A stretch of 64,000 bases of DNA from the NCBI GenBank assembly GCA_028456385.1, contig JALNQF010000037.1, forward strand, positions 237,832 to 301,831. The letters run 5' to 3'. The stretch comes from Ophiosphaerella korrae. Lineage: Eukaryota > Ascomycota > Dothideomycetes > Pleosporales > Phaeosphaeriaceae. The translations under genes were made by a program, and so were the position numbers. A model generated the notes under the pieces. The model did no database searches and was not told the origin of the DNA. It saw only the letters and a program-made list of their open reading frames with translations. Shown here piece by piece: positions 34,492-46,077 of this stretch; the first letter of the stretch is position 1, and every line of letters begins with the position of its first letter.

Positions 34492-36523
34492 TCAGCTAAT
34501 GGGCTCGGCCTTGGGCCCTTCGGAAGTGGTGGGTCGTGACATGGCAGCAGACTCCTCGACGATACGCTTAAACTCGTGAACGACCTCAGGGGCAATTTTA
34601 TCCCAAAGCAAGCTTCGGGTGTAGACCTCGGCAGCCGAATCGCCCTTGTTCTGTTCGCGCATAGCGGCGAGGGTCTCAGCAAGGTTGCGTCGGTGCGAGG
34701 GTTGGGAGCCAGGAGAGAGGGGGTCGGTCAAGTCGTCACTAGTCATACTGTAGCGTGGGCGGGTGAAGTCAAGGGAGGTCATGCTGTTGTACTGCGCAGG
34801 GGTGATAGAGAAGAGCTGCTCGGCCTCCTGGTCCTTGGTTGGAGCGGTGAGGTGAGAATGCAGTTGGTCGAGGTGAGATCCAGAAATGCCAGCGAGTTCA
34901 GAGCCAGAGAGAGTTGTCTTGGGCCAGGCGATGCCAGATGGAGCGGGCTCGAAAGCGGCGACGTGGTTGGCCATGATGCCTTGCTCGGCAAGAGTGGTTG
35001 AGACACCAGCATCCTTGAAAATGCTATCGAGCACGGTGGCTGAAGCAGCGCGGACCTCATCAGGCATGCGAGGGATGGGAGGAGCAGCATTTCCAGATTT
35101 GCTGGCGACGAAAGCACCGCAGAGCAGTAGCATAAGCAGGAGGCCAGAAGCGACAGGCTTGTCCTCGTCCTTGGAGCGTGGAACGACGGCAAGGTTCTGT
35201 TCGTGAGTCTGTCCAGGTGTCTGCTCATCTTGGGCAAAGTCATTGACGAAGATGTAGCTATCCCAATCGCTGTTGCCCATGTTGAGGTTGTCCATCTCAG
35301 AGGCAAAGTCGGTGAAGGTGGTGCTGGGTGCGACAGCCATGCCATTACTGGTGGCAGTGTCGAGTCGCTCGGTGAGCACAGCGACCTTCTTGCGGAGCTC
35401 TCCGCTCTCTAGGGTGTGGTTGCGAACGAGCTCTTCCTTGTCGAACTGCAACTGGTTGATCATGTGGTGCATCTCCATGGACTCACGATGCCAGTTCTCC
35501 TTCTCAGCAAGGAGGGCATCATACTCGAGGCGCATCTGGGTATACTGTTCTTCGATACCGCACATCTTCTCGATCCAGCTCTTCTTCTCTTCCTCGAGCT
35601 CTTCAGTGTGCTTCTTCTTGCGCTGCCGGGAATCTAGTCTGTTACAAGGTTAGCGTGTGACTATGGAGGGAAGCTTGTACCAAATGGATGACGAGACCAA
35701 GGAGGAGATCGCCGAACCAAAGCCAAAGGGGGGGTACATACGCGGCCTGTCTGTTGCGGAGGAGTCGTTTTTGTTGCTTGAGCTCCTTGAGGTCGTCCTC
35801 GTTGGTGCAGCTCTGGATGAGGTTGTCGATGTTGAGCAGATTGCGCTCAGCAGGGATGTCGAAGCGGGCGTTCTTCTTGCGGATGCCTCCGTCACGGCGG
35901 GGAGAGAAGGAGCGAGGCGGGGTGTTGGGCCTCATACGCTTGGGTCCGGGTCGAGAATCCATCTCCTGTTGGTTGAAGGCCTGCCAGTCCGAATGTGTGT
36001 GGGGCGACATGGGCTGCTCTGGGATGGAGGGTGGGAAGACGGCGCTGGGCCTGACGTTGTTGTGCACGGGGAGTCCATGGTACTGCATCTGCTGCTGGGC
36101 CTCCACTGTGAAGGGCGTGGCTCCAAAGTCGCCAGGGCCAAAGGGATTGGACTGCTTGGAGGCGGTGGGCGTCCGAGAGCCCGAGTTGTCGGCTATTGGC
36201 CAAGTTTGCTGGCCATAGGTAGCGGCCTGGTTGGGTGGTAGGCGGGCAAAGGGGTTGTTGCTCTGCTCGGAGAAGAAGGGGTTGTTGCCGTTGGTGTTGA
36301 CGACGGAGCTGGTGGCGGTGCGGTCGATGAACTGGTGGCCGGCCGAAAAGTCCTCCCAGATGTTGGCATCTGGTGAGAAGATGCCCTGGGTGCTGGTGGT
36401 GGGCGACATGAGGACGGGGGTGTCGAGGATGTTGGAGTCGAGTGTGGCGTTGTCGTCAAAACTGAAGGTGGAGGGTTTGCGGTCCATGTGACTTAGCGTG
36501 GACGACGGCCTGTGGAAGTCCAT
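34492..36523 (-). CDS. meaB: bZIP transcription factor, MeaB type
   Basis: Two exons, 35742-36523 and 34492-35638, give 642 residues. The N-terminus MDFHRPSSTLSHMDRKPSTF leads into a disordered Q/P/N-rich region, then RRDGGIRKKNARFDIPAERN, a block I associate with fungal MeaB. The bZIP basic region spans the intron: KELKQQKRLLRNRQA joins ALDSRQRKKKHTEELEEEKK, followed by a long coiled coil (MRLEYDALLAEKENWHRESM, GELRKKVAVLTERLDTATSN). MeaB proteins affect nitrogen metabolite repression and related stress genes in Aspergillus and Fusarium. Unusually for a transcription factor, a 16-residue hydrophobic segment (SGLLLMLLLCGAFVAS, about residues 425-440), bracketed by lysines, could be a membrane helix. 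Start and splice borders are well defined. Confidence 0.9.
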
Positions 36524-39515
36524 GGCTCTTGTAGGAGGGTGAGCAAGTACCGGTGTAGCCGGTAGACTGGCGGTGTGGACTGCTGTTTTGGGAAGTGGGT
36601 GATGTGAAACACCGGCAGGAAGTCAAGACAGGCAACGCAGGCAAGACGACGCTCGGTGAGCAGACAAGACAGCGGGCGGTGTCTCTAGCGGTGGTGATAG
36701 TGGTAGGTCTGCAAGCTGCGCGGCGGCGCAGCGTGAAGGCAGAGAAGGGGAGGTGGTGATGGTGACGGGGACGGGGTGGGGAGGGGCGGGCTAGCAGTAG
36801 TTAAAGCTGGGTCGGATATGTGGGTGCGCGTGTGTGTGGGCGTCGACTGTGGGTGTGTCCGTGTGCCGTGTGCGTCTGCGCGAGGTGCATAAGCCTGGCA
36901 GAAGGGCTGGGCTAGGCGGGGCAGACCAGTCACTGCACCGGCTGCTGCCATTCGGCGCCCCAGGCAGGCCGTCGGGTAGCATTGCTGCACCACCATTGCC
37001 CAGCCTGCCAACGACTGGCCACCATGAGCGCTGTTTGCCCTGCTGCTTGACTGCTACCCTGATGCTGCGCCGTTTGTGGCCATGGCCCATCCCGCTGTCG
37101 CGGATCGCGCGCGCTGGGCCATGATTTCTGTATTATCGAGCACGACCATCATATGGCACCGCAGCCGAGTTGTCCAGTCGTCCAGCGTCCAGTCGTCCAG
37201 TCGTCCAGTCGTCCATCTATCGATAGACTCTGGCCTAGCTCTCGCGGCCCGTTCCTTTCCAGCGAATTACCGCCGCCGCCTGCAACTCCTTCCCATTGGC
37301 TGCTCGGCCCTGGCGGTGCCCCGGCTGCTGTGAAAATTCTGCTCGATGCAGTCAAGACGAGGTGATCGCTGCGTCGCTGCATTGCCATGTTGTTGTCCAT
37401 ATTAATCTCTGTAAACATCTGAATAGGTATGTGGTGGTGCCATCTACCGACAGCTAGCCCGGTCCGATTTCTTCCGGCCCCCAACATCTTCCTCAGCATC
37501 AGTCTCTTCATCAGCCGACTCCACACCAACTGGCTGCTTTCTCTCGCCGGCTCTATTCGCTGCTCGCAAGGGGTCCCTTTCGTCGCACCCTTAACGCCTC
37601 CATCATTGTGTCATCTGTCCACCTTTCGGCTCCCTTCCGCGACCACGAGTCATCTCACCGCTTCCACTGCCCAGCCTGCTTCCCTGTCCAACACCTGACT
37701 GGCTCCCCAACTTCCATTCCTGTGCTCCCGTGCACTCTCCAGTTATCGTGAGTGCTTGCCTGGTGTAAGGTACCAAGCGGGTCCATCTCCATCTAGCTGG
37801 AGCAGGCTTACTTGGGGCGATCCGCACAAACACTGCAGCCCCTTGTCCCACAACATCATCGACTGCCTCTCCCGACGCAGTGGCTCTTCCCAGAATTCGC
37901 CTGCTCCGTGCGTCATTCATTGTTTCCATCAACTCGCTTCGTTTGTAGCCGGCTCGCTCGGTAGTTGTAACCGCAGAACAAGCAAGCAAGCAAGCAATAA
38001 TTCAAAGTTGCTGCTGCTCTCCAATCGCGCTCCCACCAACCTCGCGGCCGTGGCTGTGTTCGTATTCGCCGCCAGACGGCCAACTGCTCCTGCCATGATC
38101 TAAAACACCATATCCTTACCTCAAATCCAACAGACCGCGTCATGAAGCAAACGGACCGCGCCATTGTAGGAGCTGATGAACAGTCCATGCTCACGCTGAA
38201 CGCAGTTCCTAGGTACAATGGATCGCCTTCACCATGTCCGCACAGATACTGTGGCGCACGCGTACTGGGGTCAGCGGAAAGCTGAGCTTTTCCATAGCCC
38301 ACTCGATCCTCTCCACACTACTCCGCGTGTCTGCCATGAGACACTGGCCTTGTTGACCGGAAATATGGATTACTGATTTCACTCCATAACACATTGGAGC
38401 CCAACTTACAGGGCGCATAATTCACGTCCTTCTAATCACCATTTGTGGCTGTCAAAAAGGTGAGGCTGTAGCGGTGTGTATGGCCGTAGCTTCATGTTCC
38501 ACTTTCCACATCCGCGCTTGGCCCCTAGCCATTCACACTACTCATTGTTGTCATGTTGTTTATTCTTATCACCAGCATGTTTTTCGCAGCTAGTTGACGT
38601 CTTGGCAAAGTGCTTATGAGTCACATGTTTTCGCGATCAAACGTCCGAGATTAGCGACGCTCGCTCGCAGACGTCGGCCGAGAATGGTAAGTCCTCACTC
38701 GGCCGTGAAGTACGCCTAGGCTTGGGGATGCGTTGATCTGCTCAAAGTCCACTTCATATCTGAGCCCTTGGAAGCGGTCAAGTTGGACGCCTCACCGACT
38801 GCAAACTCCGTTGTTGCTAACAACGGACTTGAATCAACCTTGCCGCAATCAAGTCATATGTTAGTGGACATGTTGCAGTGAGGAGTGCTACTGTTGTTGG
38901 ATGTTTTAGACGCGAAGTACGCCCTCTCCAAAAGTGAGACCAGGCCCTTGCGTTGGAGGGACGTGAGGAAAGTCGCCCGGTGTCCTGCTGTAAATAGATG
39001 GCAGCAGCGTGGTGGTTCCGTGCTACTAATGCGGAGCAAATTCGTTTGACGCACGTGTTTACCCTGACGGATAGAGCGGTATGTGACGTGTGCGCTGCAC
39101 GCGGAGTTGACGGCCTTGACATGCAGTACCTAATCATAGCGATCTGAACAGGAGATGAGAGCCTGGATGCAAGATTGTAGTAATCATCCATGATCCGGGC
39201 TAGGGCTATTACGTGAAATCGGCAGATGGGCAGGGGTGAAAGATGGTCTAGGTAGAGAACAGGCAGCCAACATGAAACAAGCGGTCAATTAGATGGAAGT
39301 ACAACGTACCATACATTGGTGTCTCCTCACACTTGGAAATCAAGGGGTATCTCTTGTGGAGCTATGGACTTCTTGTGTTCGTCATCCGTGTTGCGTGAGA
39401 CCTCAGGGGAACACTGACCTTGCAAGCTCGGAATTAAGCTGGAAGCGGGCACCCGAGGTAGGAATACAGTGCAGTTATCCGACAAATGCTTGACCTTGAA
39501 GGGTGAAGGGGAAGT
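36524..39515. other. 3 kb intergenic region upstream of meaB
   Basis: Long non-coding interval between the divergent... meaB start and the Prp4 3' end (both genes are on the minus strand). It includes a tandem (GTCCAGTC)n array at 37172-37217. The longest frames (38817-39191 minus, 37603-37989 minus) lack any domain and are not called. It may carry a long leader or regulatory region for meaB, which is inference. Confidence 0.45.
37172..37217. repeat. Short tandem repeat, unit GTCCAGTC
   Basis: About six copies of an eight-base unit, one shortened by a base and the last diverged, followed by the palindrome TATCGATA. Confidence 0.9.
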
Positions 39516-41231
39516 TCATATTCCTTGATTGTCATCCCTGGCCCACAACTTGATAGTCCGGTCCTTTCCGCCGCTGACGATCCAGGCAGCGTCACTTGTG
39601 ACGTCTGTACTGAAGACGGGTCCCGAGTGACCTTGTAGCGTTTTGCAATGTGCCCAGTCATCCGCGGAGAATATCTGAATGTTCTTGTCAAAGCCCGATG
39701 ATACAACGAAAGTTGATGCTTTTTTGGGTATGAGCTCGCCCTCGTCGTTTTCCTGCATTGGTACGCCGCTGTACGGTCCATCGGTGCCTTTGAACCATCG
39801 CAGGTCGGTCACGCCTCCGGTGTTCGCAGCTATTGAGTTTGATTCTCGCATAGCCCTGACGTCCCAGCATTTCATGAAGCCGTCCCCTGAGCCGGAGAGA
39901 AGACGGTGGCCATCTGTGTTCCAGTCCAGACCATATATGGGCTTTATGTGGCTTTCCAGCATATAAATAACACGTCCTGTGCGGACGTCCCAGACACGAC
40001 CTATGCTGTCCAGGCCTGCACTTGCAACCAGTGACCCGTCGCCATTGAAACTCACACTGTAAACTTCCTTTGAATGGCCTTCCTGCGTCAAGACCTCTTG
40101 CCCAGTGTTCACATCCCAGAGACGCCAGGTCGTGTCATCAGATGCAGATGCTAGATATCGGCCAGATGGGTGGAACGCTACTCGACATACACGCTCGGTA
40201 TGGCCTTCTAGTGTTTGCAGGGGTTTATCGTCATCGAGTGACCATAGTTGAACTTTTCCACCTGCTCCTCCTGACGCAAAGTTCACGCTGGAAGTCGAGA
40301 CAGCACTACCAGCAAGTGTTGCGCCTGGCATCCAATCAATGCCCGTTGTGCGCTCCGTATGGCCACCACGGTAGGCTTTCTTTTGCTCGAGGCTGGGTAT
40401 CTCGAGAAGGGCAACTTTTCCGCCCCAGGTGCCGTACGCGACATACTGACCATTCGGGGAGACTCGTACAATACTGACAGGTCGGTCTGCAGTTTGCGAA
40501 CCGTAGGGTTCAAAACCCTTTAACCGGCTCTTGATAGAGTTGCGAAATTCAATGTGAGTCTTCAGTGGTATTGTAGCTTCGCGTCGCTGGTATGCGACTC
40601 GATTTTTTGCGCGCGGAAGCGAATATTGTGCCATGTCTCTTCGCGCGTCGAGCAGTGTCTGTGTGCCTTGGGTATAGAATTCCTCTTGCTCGTGGCTCGA
40701 TGCTTCACCCGCCTCTTGCATGTCCACATCTTCTGCATCTTCGCCCAACGCTTCTGCTTCATTTGCCAACAACGATCGCAGCCGGTCGCGTCGTTCCGAA
40801 GGCCCTTCTCCAAAGAGAGTAATGGGCTCTCCTCTTGAACGTAACTTTGCCTTGACATCTCGATCGGCGGTCGGCACAACCATTTGGGCGGCCCTTCGCT
40901 TCCTTTCAAATTCTTCCATCAAGGTCGAGGCTTGTTCGCCGCCGATTGCATGGTTACGGTCGAGGGCTGAATATGTTAGCTTGCGCAAAGCCAGCAAGTA
41001 TCCAGATATTCTGTACTTACGGACATTAGCGAGATCGATGCCTTCCATGGCATCATCCTGTATACGTTAGATTCACAGCCACCTCCAAAAACATATGCGA
41101 GACAGCTAGAGAAGCGCGCAACAAATCTCTGCGGCTAGCAAACATGCAGCTTCCAGTTCAAATAAAATAGCCGGACTCACAGCGCCATCCTCTTCCTCGA
41201 CATACGCCTGCCGTGATGGATGGATATTCAT
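39516..41231 (-). CDS. prp4: U4/U6 small nuclear ribonucleoprotein Prp4 (WD40)
   Basis: Three exons, 41181-41231, 41021-41057 and 39516-40966, give 512 residues. The first two are short: [17 protein letters not shown], then [12 protein letters not shown] joined to [20 protein letters not shown]. The PRP4-type N-terminal splicing-factor motif ([29 protein letters not shown]) precedes seven WD40 repeats, including [40 protein letters not shown] and [20 protein letters not shown]. Prp4 is a core WD40 protein of the U4/U6 and tri-snRNP particles. The reading continues 5' to 41231 because the ATG there lies beyond two small introns with GTGAGT and GTAAGT donors. Confidence 0.94.
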
Positions 41232-41733
41232 CTTGGCCTTCCTCTTCGCCTTGCCCACAGCTTGATTGTGCTGTCACTCGGCGAGCTCGGAGATGGAGTT
41301 CCCAGCGCTGAACCGGAGTTTAGGCGATAAGGCTGCGACTAGCGCGGGTTATGTCATGTCGCGCGCTTGAAACACAACCGCATTCGCCGTGTTTGCAGTG
41401 GACAGTTGGTCTGAGATGAAGCCAACAGCTGGCCAGCCTCAGGACAGCAAATTGAGTCGCCTGTGCTGGACTTTTGCCCCAGTATCCTCTCAGGCACCTA
41501 AGAGCCAGCTGCCACAATGCTCCAGATAATTGTAAGTACAAACAGCCACTAAGCCGGATCGGCAAGATATCGCCCACCGATGCTTGAATCCCTAGCCCAA
41601 AAGGCTTTTTTCCTTCATCGACGTCTGTCGCAAAGGTATTGCACCGCCGCTGTGCATCATGCTTGCCGCTGCCTCATAGCATTGTCGCCTCCACGACGTA
41701 CTGACTTTTGATCTCCAGGCCTGGGCTGCGGCC
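41232..41733. promoter_or_regulatory. Divergent promoter region between prp4 and ptc7
   Basis: 502 bp between the two divergent start codons. Short frames here show no domain. No specific binding site is claimed. Confidence 0.5.
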
Positions 41734-43026
41734 ATGTCATATGCGATTGCCAGCACGGCGGGTCTTGCTCGGCTCTCGTCCAATTCGCGCGCCACAGCAG
41801 GCCTTTTCCTCTTTGCTCTCTCCACAACCCCAATAATACCTCCTGCCCACTCGCTGCGCACCGTCGGCCTCCATACACGGCCCTCGGCCTCCCACCCAAC
41901 ATGTCCATTGAGCAGAGATAGCTCTCCGGCATCCGTCGGCTTACGCACTTTCCACTCGACCTCGCACACCTGGAGTAGTACACCCCACTTCTCCTATCAT
42001 GTGGCCTCGTCCTATGCTGCGAAGCAGGACCGATTCAATGCAGACGCAAATTTGTACACGAACCCGCCATACGACCCGAGCACATCTACTGCAAGTCTGC
42101 AGGCCTGCAAGGACGCCATAGACAAGCGCAAACGGGCAAGAAGTGGGCAGGATGCGTTTTTCTACAGCCAAATTGGCAACACAAAAGCCTCTGCATTTGG
42201 TGTGGCAGACGGGGTGGGAGGATGGGTTGAGTCTGGCCTAGACCCCGCCGACTTCTCCCATGGCTTATGCGAGTATATGGCCTGCGCAGCACGTTCATGG
42301 CCACACGGATCGAACACAACGTCTCTGCACCCGAGAGACTTGCTCCAGGTCGCATACGAGGAGGTCACCGAGGACGATAGTATCGAAGGAGGGGGTAGCA
42401 CCGCATGTCTCGCCGTTGCGGAACCAGATGGAAATGTTGAAGTAGCCAACCTAGGCGACTCGGGATTCATGCATATTGGGGGCAATGCAGTACGACACTT
42501 CACGCAGCCTCAAACACATGCTTTCAACACGCCCTACCAGCTATCCAAAACTCCCCAACGAATGCTTGTGCAAATGGCTGTTTTTGGAGGGCCTACCACG
42601 CTCTCAGACTTGCCCAAGGAATCGAGTGTAACACACCACAAAGTGCGCCATGGAGACGTGCTCGTATTCGCAACGGATGGCGTTTGGGACAACCTGAGCC
42701 CGCAAGATGCTTTAGGCATCGTAAGCCGACAGATGGTGGACTTGGGTGCTTGGGTGGAGAGAAATGGTGCAATCGAAGTGGGACAAGATCTGCCAAACCT
42801 CGTGCATGCCAATTCGTCACGGAAAGCGGGCAAAAGTTCCATCCAGGCAAAGGTGGCTGTGGCGATCGCAAAGGAAGCCAAGGTTGCCGGGCTCAATACT
42901 CGTCGAGACGGCCCATTCGCCAGAGAAGTGCAGAGGGCGTATCCCGGAGAAAACTGGCATGGTGGCAAGCCGGACGATATTGCTGCGGTGGTTGCCATTG
43001 TGCTCGCAGATACCCCGCAAGCATAA
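41734..43026 (+). CDS. ptc7: Mitochondrial PP2C-type protein phosphatase Ptc7
   Basis: A single frame of 430 codons. The N-terminal 90 residues are rich in serine, arginine and alanine with few acidic residues, matching a mitochondrial presequence. Phosphatase motifs follow in order: KASAFGVADGVGGWVESGL, GGGSTACLAVAEPDGNVEV, ANLGDSGFMH, VLVFATDGVWDNLSPQDAL, and near the end GKPDDIAAVVAIVLA. The Asp residues in ADGVGG and PDDIA match the PP2C metal ligands. Ptc7 in yeast regulates coenzyme Q biosynthesis in mitochondria; that role is carried over by family. The gene is intronless and divergent from prp4. Confidence 0.94.
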   Translation: MSYAIASTAGLARLSSNSRATAGLFLFALSTTPIIPPAHSLRTVGLHTRPSASHPTCPLSRDSSPASVGLRTFHSTSHTWSSTPHFSYHVASSYAAKQDRFNADANLYTNPPYDPSTSTASLQACKDAIDKRKRARSGQDAFFYSQIGNTKASAFGVADGVGGWVESGLDPADFSHGLCEYMACAARSWPHGSNTTSLHPRDLLQVAYEEVTEDDSIEGGGSTACLAVAEPDGNVEVANLGDSGFMHIGGNAVRHFTQPQTHAFNTPYQLSKTPQRMLVQMAVFGGPTTLSDLPKESSVTHHKVRHGDVLVFATDGVWDNLSPQDALGIVSRQMVDLGAWVERNGAIEVGQDLPNLVHANSSRKAGKSSIQAKVAVAIAKEAKVAGLNTRRDGPFAREVQRAYPGENWHGGKPDDIAAVVAIVLADTPQA

Positions 43027-43492
43027 GCACATTTGACTACACCAGTGCCGTGTTACTTTGGATGCATGGCCGGCGTTTGATAAGGAGTCACGACAGGAAG
43101 CACGGCGTTTTTGCATAGGTAGACAAGTAGCCAGTGTAGCTGACGAAACTACTGGCCGTATCGGCCTGATTGAATTACACTTTGTAGTAGGTACATGTTC
43201 TCGGCTGAAGATGTGTCGTTAGTGCACATGGCAGATGGTCGAGTTTGGGGTTGTGTTTACCCGGGCTGTTGCTAGGCAACGCGTGCCCACGCGAAGAACC
43301 AGGATCTGGCAGCTGGCTACCGCGTGCTCACAATCCTCCGAACTCACAACGCCAGCATAGCATCCCTACTGCGAACAGCCGCCCACGTTTTGGCCCTTAT
43401 GTATGCGCAACTAACACTACAGTCGACATTCGCTAGCCCACCAGCAATTCACCCCTACTTATAGCGACGCGCCCAATCTCCCTCGCGCTGCA
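43027..43492. other. Intergenic region between ptc7 and mps1
   Basis: 466 bp of non-coding sequence upstream of the kinase gene. Nothing recognised beyond pyrimidine-rich leader sequence. Confidence 0.45.
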
Positions 43493-45355
43493 ATGGCCGC
43501 TGCATCTCCCACGCCTATGGGGGGCTCCTCCTATGGCCGCATGCGCTCCCATTCGACAATACGCCCGAGGAGAGACTCTCCCCTCACCGTTCTGGGGCAG
43601 TCTCAAGGCTTTTCGGCCGATGCACCCATGATGCAAAACATCAACATTGGCGACAGCTCCGACGACGAGATACCACAGCCCATGAAATTAAGCGCCCTGA
43701 CAACAGCCCTGCTCGCACAGAACGACGTCAACTCGCCAGAGAAGAGGAAACCAAAACTCAAAATCTCGCGCAATGGCTCCAACTCCAACTCACCGGTTCA
43801 CGATACGGTTACACCGGCGCCAAGTTTACGCATAAAACGAGTCCCTCTCCGGGGCGCACCAATGAGGAGATTGAGGAGGACGCCTCAGAGTGGAGAAGAA
43901 CACCCGCCATCTCAAGATCAAGAAAATCTGCCAATCTCGGCCGTGAAGGACATACCATTAAACGTCCCAGATTCCATTATGAAAGTTACTGGCTCTGCCA
44001 TGAAAGTTGCAGAGGACCGCAATATGCAACCACCACCACAGACCGTCTCGCCTGTTCCGAGACAACCATTACAACAACAAGAACAAGTACGGCCAATGCC
44101 GTTGCAACAAATGAGCGCGAACACACCACGACGACCGGCTCCACCACCGCCTCCCAAAATGTCGGTTCTAGAGACTGCCACGGCTGCCGCTGGAGCTGCC
44201 ACAACGAAGACAAGAGAGAGAAAGAAAAGAAGTACATTGGCAGTGAATGGAAAGCATTATTCGCAAATGGATCGGATAGGAAGAGGAGGTAGCTCAGCTG
44301 TGTACCGAGTCATGGCTGAAAATTTCAAGTTATTAGCCCTAAAGCGGGTGAAACTAGAGGATGCAGATGAAGCTGCTGTTCGAGGTTATAAGGGGGAAAT
44401 CGACTTGCTACAAAAGCTCAAGAATGTAGATAGGGTTGTTAGATTATATGATTGGGAAGTTGATGAGCAGCGGCAGGTTCTGAGTGTGGTAAGCAGCTTG
44501 CCTTCAGCCATGTCAGTTTTGAGCTATGCTGACTTTGAGTAGCTCATGGAATTGGGAGAATCTGACCTCGCTCGAATAATACGAATGAAGCTCGACCCTG
44601 CCGACGGCGACGGCAAACTCGACCTAAGCTTTACGCGCTACTACTGGAAAGAGATGCTCGAGTGCGTTGGCGCAGTACACGACCATGATATCGTCCACTC
44701 CGATCTCAAGCCCGCAAATTTCCTTCTTGTCTCTGGCCGCCTCAAGCTAATCGACTTCGGCATCGCCAACGCCATTGAAGTCGACCACACCGTCAACGTG
44801 CACCGCGACTCGCACATCGGCACCCCAAACTACATGTCCCCAGAATCCCTCGAAGACTCCTCCGGCGGCGCAAGAGGCCAACTATCCAACGGCGTCGGCA
44901 GCAAAGACATGGCCCTGGGCAAGCCCTCGGACGTCTGGAGCCTTGGCTGCATCCTCTATCAAATGGTCTACGGGCGCCCCCCATTCGCACACATCGCCAA
45001 CCAAATGGCGCGCGTGCTCGCCGTCGTCAACCGCGACTACCACATCGACTTCCCCGACCTGGGCGTCGGCGACGTGCGCATCCCCCCAGGCCTCAAAGCC
45101 ACGCTACGCCGCTGCCTCCAGCGCGACCCTTCGTGCCGCCCCAATGTCGCACAGCTGCTCGACGAGCGAGACGTCTTCTTGTACCCGGATGGCGGCGACG
45201 ATCTGCGCATTCCGCAGGATCTACTAGGCCAGATTATCCAGCGTGTGGCGGACCGTTTCCGGGATCCGAATAAGCCGAGTCCCACGGACGAGGAGATTCG
45301 TCAGTATCCCGCCAGTTTTTACGACAAGATTAGGCAGTTGTTGGAGACGGATTGA
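43493..45355 (+). CDS. mps1: Mps1/TTK-family dual-specificity protein kinase
   Basis: Two exons, 43493-44488 and 44543-45355 (54 bp intron, GTAAGC..GAGTAG), give about 602 residues. The first 245 residues are disordered, with several SP/TP sites and a proline run (RRPAPPPPPKM). The kinase domain starts at HYSQMDRIGRGGSSAVYRVM with the lysine in ALKRVKLEDAD, then LMELGESDLARIIR across the intron. HSDLKPANFLL (H384) is the HSD-type catalytic loop characteristic of Mps1, followed by LIDFGIANAI (D403), GTPNYMSPE and DVWSLGCILYQMVYGRPPFA. Mps1 drives the spindle checkpoint and, in yeast, spindle pole body duplication. The ATG is taken as the first of the long frame. Confidence 0.94.
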
Positions 45356-46077
45356 GTGAATGATGGATGGATGGATGATAATTAGCGGGCTCTTTGCATG
45401 AAGCCTTGACGACCTCTTGTGTGTTCTTTTTACGCTTTTTTTTTTTTTTTTTTTTTAACAAAATTTCCTTTCTCATGAACCGGTGTTTCATCCGGTTGGA
45501 GGCTTTTTTTTGGGAGGGGCTACTGTTTTGTTTGGATCTTATTACCCATTCCTTGATGCACTTTGAGCGTTCTAGCGTTTCTTGAGCATGTTGCGCGGCG
45601 CTTTTGGATTCATGATTTGGCTTTATGACTTGCTTGGTTGATGAGTTTCTTTTGGTCTCGCTTTTGTATATACCCTTGCGAGGACTTGAAGAGAGACGTT
45701 TCTGATGTGCATATTTTACGTGGTTTGTTTGACATTTTCTATACATGAAGACTATTTTCTGTGCTTGAGACTTGAGATTTTTTCCTGTATACGAGCATGT
45801 TCGCTATTCAAAACTTGATCGCATTTCAACGTGCATACAAGTGTACAGTCAGGTTTCTAAGTCCGTTGCAGGTCTTTTTTTAAGCGATTTATTCAGATGT
45901 TCTCAAGCAATCAAACTTGGCCGGAATAGTTCCAATAAAGCAAAAAAAAAAAAAAAAAAAAAGAGAGTAGTAATCACCCATTGCTCTCATAACCGTGGTA
46001 TGTATCATACAAATCTCCTTTCGTTATGATAAGAAGTAAATACCAAAGACCACCTCCTAGCCAGCCCTGTAATGCTC
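45356..46077. other. Convergent intergenic region with homopolymers
   Basis: Lies between the 3' ends of mps1 and the dehydratase gene. It contains a T tract at about 45438-45457 and an A tract at about 45942-45962, plausible terminator or poly(A) context. No gene. Confidence 0.5.

Noticed and set aside
34576..36241. Plus-strand frames opposite meaB (for example 34576-35001 and 35657-36241)
   Set aside because: They are shadows of the well-supported bZIP coding sequence on the minus strand.
38817..39191. 124-codon minus-strand frame downstream of the meaB upstream region
   Set aside because: No domain, no plausible intron structure and no neighbouring context; probably chance.
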